Of a DNA stretch of 64,000 bases, positions 60,200-64,000 are shown one piece after another. Each line of letters begins with the position of its first letter. Position 1 is the first letter of the stretch. Source of the stretch: Paenibacillus polysaccharolyticus (lineage in GTDB: Bacteria > Bacillota > Bacilli > Paenibacillales > Paenibacillaceae). Location of the stretch: assembly GCF_900102085.1 (NCBI RefSeq), contig NZ_FMVM01000011.1, positions 124,001-188,000 on the forward strand, in the 5' to 3' direction. The notes beneath the pieces are model-generated. The model was not told the DNA's origin, made no database searches, and saw nothing but the letters and a program-made list of their open reading frames with translations. Both the position numbers and the translations under genes were made by a program.

Positions 60200-61180
60200 T
60201 TAAGGAAGATAGGATCGAAGAACGGTTGTATTGCCACTTAGTGTATAGTTACCCAGATTAGCCGGCAAAAGATAACATTGACCTGCTTTCAATGTCAGCT
60301 GCTCGCCTTCTTCAGAACCACTCCATTCAAGCGCACCCTCACCTTCACATACAACAAGAATGGTGAAGCTATCCAGTGTCGTAGATAAATCCCAACGTTC
60401 AGTCACCACGCCTTTCTCTACTACAAAGTAAGGACAAGAAGCAAGCTGGAGCCATTCACCAGGTACTGTATTGCTGGTTTTCATTGTTGTGGCTCCGGCG
60501 CCTTCATAGGCCGTGACATTTAAGGAATCTTCTACATGTAGTTCACGTGGCTTGCCGTCCAGTCCAGGTCGGTTGTAATCATAGATCCGGTACGTTGTAT
60601 CTGAATTTTGTTGTATTTCTGCTACAACAACACCTGCGCAGAGAGCGTGCACCGTTCCTGCAGGGATAAAGAATGTATCTCCGGCTTCCACAGGTATTTG
60701 ACGAAGAGTGTCCATAACGGTGCCATTCTCCAGGGCCTTTCTCAGCCCTTCACGATCTACACCTTCATTAAGACCGTAAATAATATGAGCGCCGGGTTTG
60801 GCGTCGAGTACGTACCACATTTCGGTTTTACCCAGTTCACCTGGAGGAAGAGCCTTGTAATCATCTGTAGGATGAACCTGAACGGATAGGTCATCGTTAC
60901 AATCAAGCAGTTTGATTAGCAGAGGAAAGCGTCCGCCTTTTTCAGAAACGCCTTTGGTTCCCAGCCAGGATGTCCCGAGTTGTTCACGAACCTCATCAAG
61001 TCCTTTGCCAGCGAGTGGTCCATTTATTACCTTGGTCGTACCATTGGCGTGATCTGCAATCATCCAGCCTTCACCAATATGTCCTTCAGGGGGTGTAAGG
61101 CCAAATTGCTCGAGCGCTCGGCCTCCCCACACACGTTCTTTGAATTCGGGTTGGAATTGAAGCGGGTATGGCGTAGACAT
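60200..61180 (-). CDS. manA: Mannose-6-phosphate isomerase, class I
   Basis: This is a 326-residue cupin-type enzyme that interconverts mannose-6-phosphate and fructose-6-phosphate, using zinc. Metal residues lie in LSVQVHPTDDYKAL (Q-x-H), GKTEMWYVLDA (glutamate), and FFIPAGTVHALCAG (histidine). The length and FKERVWGGRALEQFGL near the start are typical of Bacillus-type ManA. The ATG at 61180 follows AGAGGAGA; the frame is open to 61327 but that part has no ribosome site. It supplies precursors for wall and exopolysaccharide. Confidence 0.92.
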   Translation of the reverse strand: MSTPYPLQFQPEFKERVWGGRALEQFGLTPPEGHIGEGWMIADHANGTTKVINGPLAGKGLDEVREQLGTSWLGTKGVSEKGGRFPLLIKLLDCNDDLSVQVHPTDDYKALPPGELGKTEMWYVLDAKPGAHIIYGLNEGVDREGLRKALENGTVMDTLRQIPVEAGDTFFIPAGTVHALCAGVVVAEIQQNSDTTYRIYDYNRPGLDGKPRELHVEDSLNVTAYEGAGATTMKTSNTVPGEWLQLASCPYFVVEKGVVTERWDLSTTLDSFTILVVCEGEGALEWSGSEEGEQLTLKAGQCYLLPANLGNYTLSGNTTVLRSYLP

Positions 61181-61386
61181 GGATATCTCTCCTCTAGTAT
61201 ATGAAATGGTGATTCGCTTTAACCAGTTCAGGCCCTCTAACGATCGGCATATGCAGATGTAGATGAACATGTACAGAATACAGTTGCACCATGTAGGTGG
61301 CAACTGCGATGTTGAGTGAACCAGCAAAGGCTTGTCCAGTCAATGTGTTCAGTGTATTTCATTTGGTGAACAAAGAGAATTATTTT

Positions 61387-61971
61387 TTATTTTTTTTCAA
61401 TGCCGATTAAATAAGGTGAAGTTTGACGTTGCAACTGGCGGTACATCACAACCTGAGCCTGTTCGACAGGTAAAGCGGTTGCCCATGTAGATACAGCATC
61501 AGCTTCCTGATCGCCACCTTCGTGACCCGGATATAACACGACAGTAATTATACCGCGTGGACGCAATAACTTTATAGCAGCTTCAAGTGCTGAGATTGTG
61601 CTGGTTGTTTCTGTGATTATAGAAGCATCTGCCCCTTCAGCAGGTAAGTAACCCAGATTAAACATAATAGCTCCTACTTTACCAATCCAGGCGCCCGGTA
61701 CGGCTTCGGCCATGCGTGCATGGCTTAATTCCATCATGGAAATAGAGCCGAGTTTGCTGCTTTCAGCTTGCTTTCGAATCCTGGCCTGAGCCAGTGTTAG
61801 CGCTTCGTTTTGAATATCAAATCCGATGACCTGACCACGCTGGCCTACTTGCTTTGCGAGAAACAAGGTATCAGCACCTGTGCCCACCGTGGCATCAATG
61901 GCGAAATCTCCTGGCTGGAGACGGGAACCAATCCATTGATGTGCACAGCTGAGAACCGATAGAAAGCCCAT
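61387..61971 (-). CDS. mnmM: tRNA (mnm5s2U34) methyltransferase MnmM (YtqB)
   Basis: This is a 194-residue SAM methyltransferase of the YtqB (PF06962) family. The SAM motif is FAIDATVGTGADTLFLAKQV (about residues 23-42), IGFDIQNEALTLAQ is motif II, and IMFNLGYLPAEG is the catalytic NLGYLP segment that marks the family. B. subtilis YtqB was shown to methylate 5-aminomethyl-2-thiouridine at the tRNA wobble base. It begins one base after the stop of the radical-SAM gene and forms an operon with it. Confidence 0.9.
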   Translation of the reverse strand: MGFLSVLSCAHQWIGSRLQPGDFAIDATVGTGADTLFLAKQVGQRGQVIGFDIQNEALTLAQARIRKQAESSKLGSISMMELSHARMAEAVPGAWIGKVGAIMFNLGYLPAEGADASIITETTSTISALEAAIKLLRPRGIITVVLYPGHEGGDQEADAVSTWATALPVEQAQVVMYRQLQRQTSPYLIGIEKK

Positions 61972-62925
61972 TTATGCCTCCCTCCAATACTTACCCTGCC
62001 ATGTATCGCGTTCACGCAGTTCTCGGTCGATTGAATTAAGAACTTCCCATTTGTTCAATGACCACATGGGGCCAATAAGCAGGTCGCGCGGGGCATCTCC
62101 TGTAAGACGATGTACAATCATTTCCGGTGGGAGCATCTCGAGGGTATCTACAATTAGCTTGATATACTCATCCTGTCCAAGGAAACGAAGCAGACCCGCT
62201 TCATATTGCTTAACCATCGGCGTTTTGCGCATGAGATGAAGCAGATGAATCTTAATGCCCTGCACGTCCATATTTGCCACCGCGCGACCGGTATCCAGCA
62301 TCATTTCGTGGGTTTCTTGCGGCAAGCCATAGATAATGTGCGTGCAGACTCGAATATTGTGTTTACGTAGCTTTTCTACCGCTTCTTCATAACACGACGT
62401 ATCATGTGCACGGTTGATCAAAGTCGAAGTGGAATCATGAATCGTCTGCAGTCCCATCTCTACCCATAAATAGGTTCGCTGATTAAGCTCTGCCAAATAC
62501 TCCACAACGTCATCCGGTAAACAGTCCGGGCGAGTAGCAATGGATAAACCGACAACGCCGGGCTGTTGTAAAATCTCTTCAAAGTATTCACGCAGTTCTT
62601 CGACTGGTGCATAGGTGTTGGTGTACGCCTGAAAATAACCGATATAGTGAGCCGAAGGCCATTTCAGATGCTGCCTGTCGCGAATCGTATTGAATTGGCT
62701 GACGAGGTCTTCACGTCTGCTTCCTGCAAAATCACCTGAACCCCGTGCACTGCAGAAGGTACAGCCCCCTTTGGCAATGGAGCCATCCCGATTCGGGCAG
62801 GTGAACCCGGCATCCAGCATCACTTTAAATACTTTGTTGTTAAATTGATCTCGCATTTCATAATTCCAGGTATGGAACCGTTTATCCCCCCACATTAGTG
62901 GCGCTTGTGTAGCTGGTGCATTCAT
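61972..62925 (-). CDS. mnmL: Radical SAM protein YtqA (MnmL, TIGR01212 family)
   Basis: This is a 317-residue radical-SAM protein. The cluster cysteines are in GFTCPNRDGSIAKGGCTFCS, an extended spacing that is the family mark. LSIATRPDCLPDDVVEYL and VEMGLQTIHDSTSTLINRAH complete the SAM-binding barrel. In Gram-positives this protein works with MnmM in the alternative route to mnm5s2U in tRNA. I chose ATG 62925; TTG 62931, closer to the AAAGGAG site, is also in frame. Confidence 0.88.
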   Translation of the reverse strand: MNAPATQAPLMWGDKRFHTWNYEMRDQFNNKVFKVMLDAGFTCPNRDGSIAKGGCTFCSARGSGDFAGSRREDLVSQFNTIRDRQHLKWPSAHYIGYFQAYTNTYAPVEELREYFEEILQQPGVVGLSIATRPDCLPDDVVEYLAELNQRTYLWVEMGLQTIHDSTSTLINRAHDTSCYEEAVEKLRKHNIRVCTHIIYGLPQETHEMMLDTGRAVANMDVQGIKIHLLHLMRKTPMVKQYEAGLLRFLGQDEYIKLIVDTLEMLPPEMIVHRLTGDAPRDLLIGPMWSLNKWEVLNSIDRELRERDTWQGKYWREA

Positions 62926-63239
62926 TTTCAAGGTACTCCTTTGAGGTCTATGGCTTAAAATGTAATCCTTTTTTGGTTCATTTCTTATTCTGTAATATCA
63001 TACCTGAGCAGGGTATGCAGATGCTGTGCGGTTTTCGTCATTTATTGTACCAAAAATCCGAAAAAAAGGGGAATGCAAACGAAAAAAAAGGCCGCCAAAT
63101 CAAGGTTTTTTACTTGATATAGTTTACACCTTGTGTTATATTTAAATCAGCGTCAGACACCATCCAGTGAGTAGTTTTCATCGTGGCATTTGAATGAATG
63201 TTGACGTCATGGATCATACTATACCGTGAGGTGATATGA
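62926..63239. other. Divergent gap between mnmL and the 66-residue gene
   Basis: This gap of about 310 bases contains no gene. A promoter facing right lies at 63114-63142 and the ribosome site GAGGTGAT at about 63228-63235. Two A-rich tracts (63060-63090) surround a short GGCC segment. Confidence 0.5.
63114..63142 (+). promoter_or_regulatory. Sigma-A-type promoter for the 66-residue gene
   Basis: TTGATA (63114-63119), a 17-base spacer and TATATT (63137-63142). It is about 100 bases upstream of the start codon at 63240. Confidence 0.6.
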
Positions 63240-63440
63240 ATGAATTCCCAAGTTAAAAATAACGAATTCCAGCATGTATCTGTTGAACTGACGGCAGAAG
63301 AGGCGCTGGCCCTGACAGGCGTTCGTTTTAATGGAAATCCGAAAGTGAAAGCGGCTGCAAGACAAAAAGTTCGCGATGCTTTCGAAAAGACATTTGATTT
63401 TTCACACCAAGATAAGGTAGACTATGAACTACTAAAGTAG
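63240..63440 (+). CDS. 66-residue cytosolic protein of unknown function
   Basis: This small hydrophilic protein has a central LTAEEALALTGVRFNGNP (about residues 17-34) and a basic helical part KVKAAARQKVRDAFEKTFDF. I recognise no family. It has its own promoter and ribosome site (GAGGTGAT) and a terminator of its own at 63469, so it is probably a single-gene unit. trmB follows. Confidence 0.65.
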   Translation: MNSQVKNNEFQHVSVELTAEEALALTGVRFNGNPKVKAAARQKVRDAFEKTFDFSHQDKVDYELLK

Positions 63441-63468
63441 TTGGACCCCAATTCCAAATAAATCGAGA

Positions 63469-63518
63469 AGGGAATCTTTGAGATTTGCCCAACGTGGCAG
63501 GTCCGGAGATTCCTTTTT
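63469..63518 (+). terminator. Terminator between the 66-residue gene and trmB
   Basis: GGAATCT (63471-63477) and AGATTCC (63507-63513) form the outer stem, TGCC/GGCA an inner stem, and TTTTT follows. Confidence 0.6.
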
Positions 63519-63591
63519 CATTGCTCTTTACAATTTGCCGGTTCTTGGGCAAAATGAGTCTAGGACAAGTATGGACAAACGGAGGAATAAC

Positions 63592-64000
63592 ATGCGTTTA
63601 CGTGGTAGAAAAGGCATTAGAGAAAATCTGGAGCAGCAAGAGGATCTTGTTGTACTGGAGCCAAAGCAACACAAAGGCAAGTGGGCGGAGCTGTTCGGCA
63701 ATGATCATCCGATCTTTGTCGAGTTTGGCATGGGTAAAGGTCAATTTATCAGCCAAATGAGTTATAAATATCCACAATATAATTTTATCGGTATCGATAT
63801 GTATGATGAGCTCGTTCGTCGTGCCAGTGAGAAGGCGCGTAACGCCTGGAGTCAAGCTGAGGTAGAGACACCCCCGAACTTGAAGCTGGCGCTTGCGAAC
63901 ATCGAACAGATCGAAGAGGTGTTTGATCCGAAGGAACTGGAACGCATTTATTTGAATTTTAGTGATCCTTGGCCAAAAGCGAAACATGCACGCCGCCGGT
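63592..64000 (+). CDS. trmB: tRNA (guanine-N7-)-methyltransferase, N-terminal part (runs off the window)
   Basis: The frame is open to the right edge and shows 136 residues. MRLRGRKGIRENLEQQEDLV at the start, the SAM motif VEFGMGKGQFISQM (about 43-56), IGIDMYDELV, and LNFSDPWPKAKHARR (about residues 122-136) are the TrmB signature. The enzyme makes m7G46 in tRNA. GGAGG precedes ATG 63592. With mnmL-mnmM nearby on the other strand this is a conserved tRNA-modification neighbourhood. Confidence 0.93.
   Translation, partial: MRLRGRKGIRENLEQQEDLVVLEPKQHKGKWAELFGNDHPIFVEFGMGKGQFISQMSYKYPQYNFIGIDMYDELVRRASEKARNAWSQAEVETPPNLKLALANIEQIEEVFDPKELERIYLNFSDPWPKAKHARRR

Overview
The window reads as bacterial chromosome from a low-to-mid GC Gram-positive spore former, most likely Paenibacillus. 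The reasons are strong AGGAGG-type ribosome sites with frequent GTG and TTG starts, a Spo0M homologue, Bacillus-type families (YdbS/YdbT, bacillithiol-transferase-type DinB, YueD-like reductase, YtqA/YtqB, SunI/YnzG-like PH protein), an S-layer-homology surface protein, and conserved backbone genes (sucAB, manA, coaA, trmB, glutamate racemase). I saw no rRNA, tRNA, insertion sequence, phage or CRISPR array.

Layout. 1-5.4 kb: tail of an AadA-type nucleotidyltransferase, then small accessory enzymes (GNAT, HD phosphohydrolase, Nudix, a zincin-like protein, a zinc-dependent phospholipase C-like protein, a lipoprotein). 5.5-12.3 kb: the ydbST PH-domain membrane pair, a HAD phosphatase, a YHYH-type secreted peptide, a glycosyltransferase on the minus strand, and spo0M. 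12.5-16.5 kb: a methyltransferase pseudogene with an internal deletion, an AAC(6')-like acetyltransferase, a DinB-fold protein, a VOC protein, a methyltransferase and an SDR. 16.6-21.6 kb: a large MalT/LuxR-type ATPase regulator followed by an SLH plus leucine-rich-repeat surface protein. 21.7-26.4 kb: two GNATs, RtcB, a DUF4272 protein, a SunI-like protein and an unknown. 26.5-36 kb: an MFS pump with its TetR repressor (shared operator), a DeoR regulator divergent from a metallophosphoesterase, an EamA transporter, an AraC regulator with a 22-bp tandem repeat at its 3' end, an NTP transferase, a YdcF protein, and a BlaI/M56 (BlaR1-like) pair whose sensor has a 29-residue repeat tail.

37.9-43.4 kb is the most interesting part. 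Five translationally coupled genes (KAS III, ATP-grasp, extended SDR, MBL hydrolase, F390-synthetase/PaaK-type adenylating enzyme) look like a compact, uncharacterised acyl or small-molecule biosynthetic pathway. It is followed by a 76-bp dispersed repeat also found at 24.07 kb. 43.6-54.2 kb returns to accessory genes: an SDR with an odd N-terminus, a short membrane peptide, a kinase-like protein, a truncated GNAT, glutamate racemase, pantothenate kinase, and several GNAT and Nudix enzymes. 54.8-64 kb is core metabolism and tRNA modification: sucA-sucB with a strong terminator, then on the minus strand an alpha/beta hydrolase, manA and the mnmL-mnmM (ytqA-ytqB) pair, and finally a 66-residue protein and the start of trmB.

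Eight intact GNAT acetyltransferases plus one fragment, and three Nudix hydrolases, lie in 64 kb, which fits a soil organism with many small detoxification and modification genes. Family assignments are from reading motifs by eye. No database search was possible.
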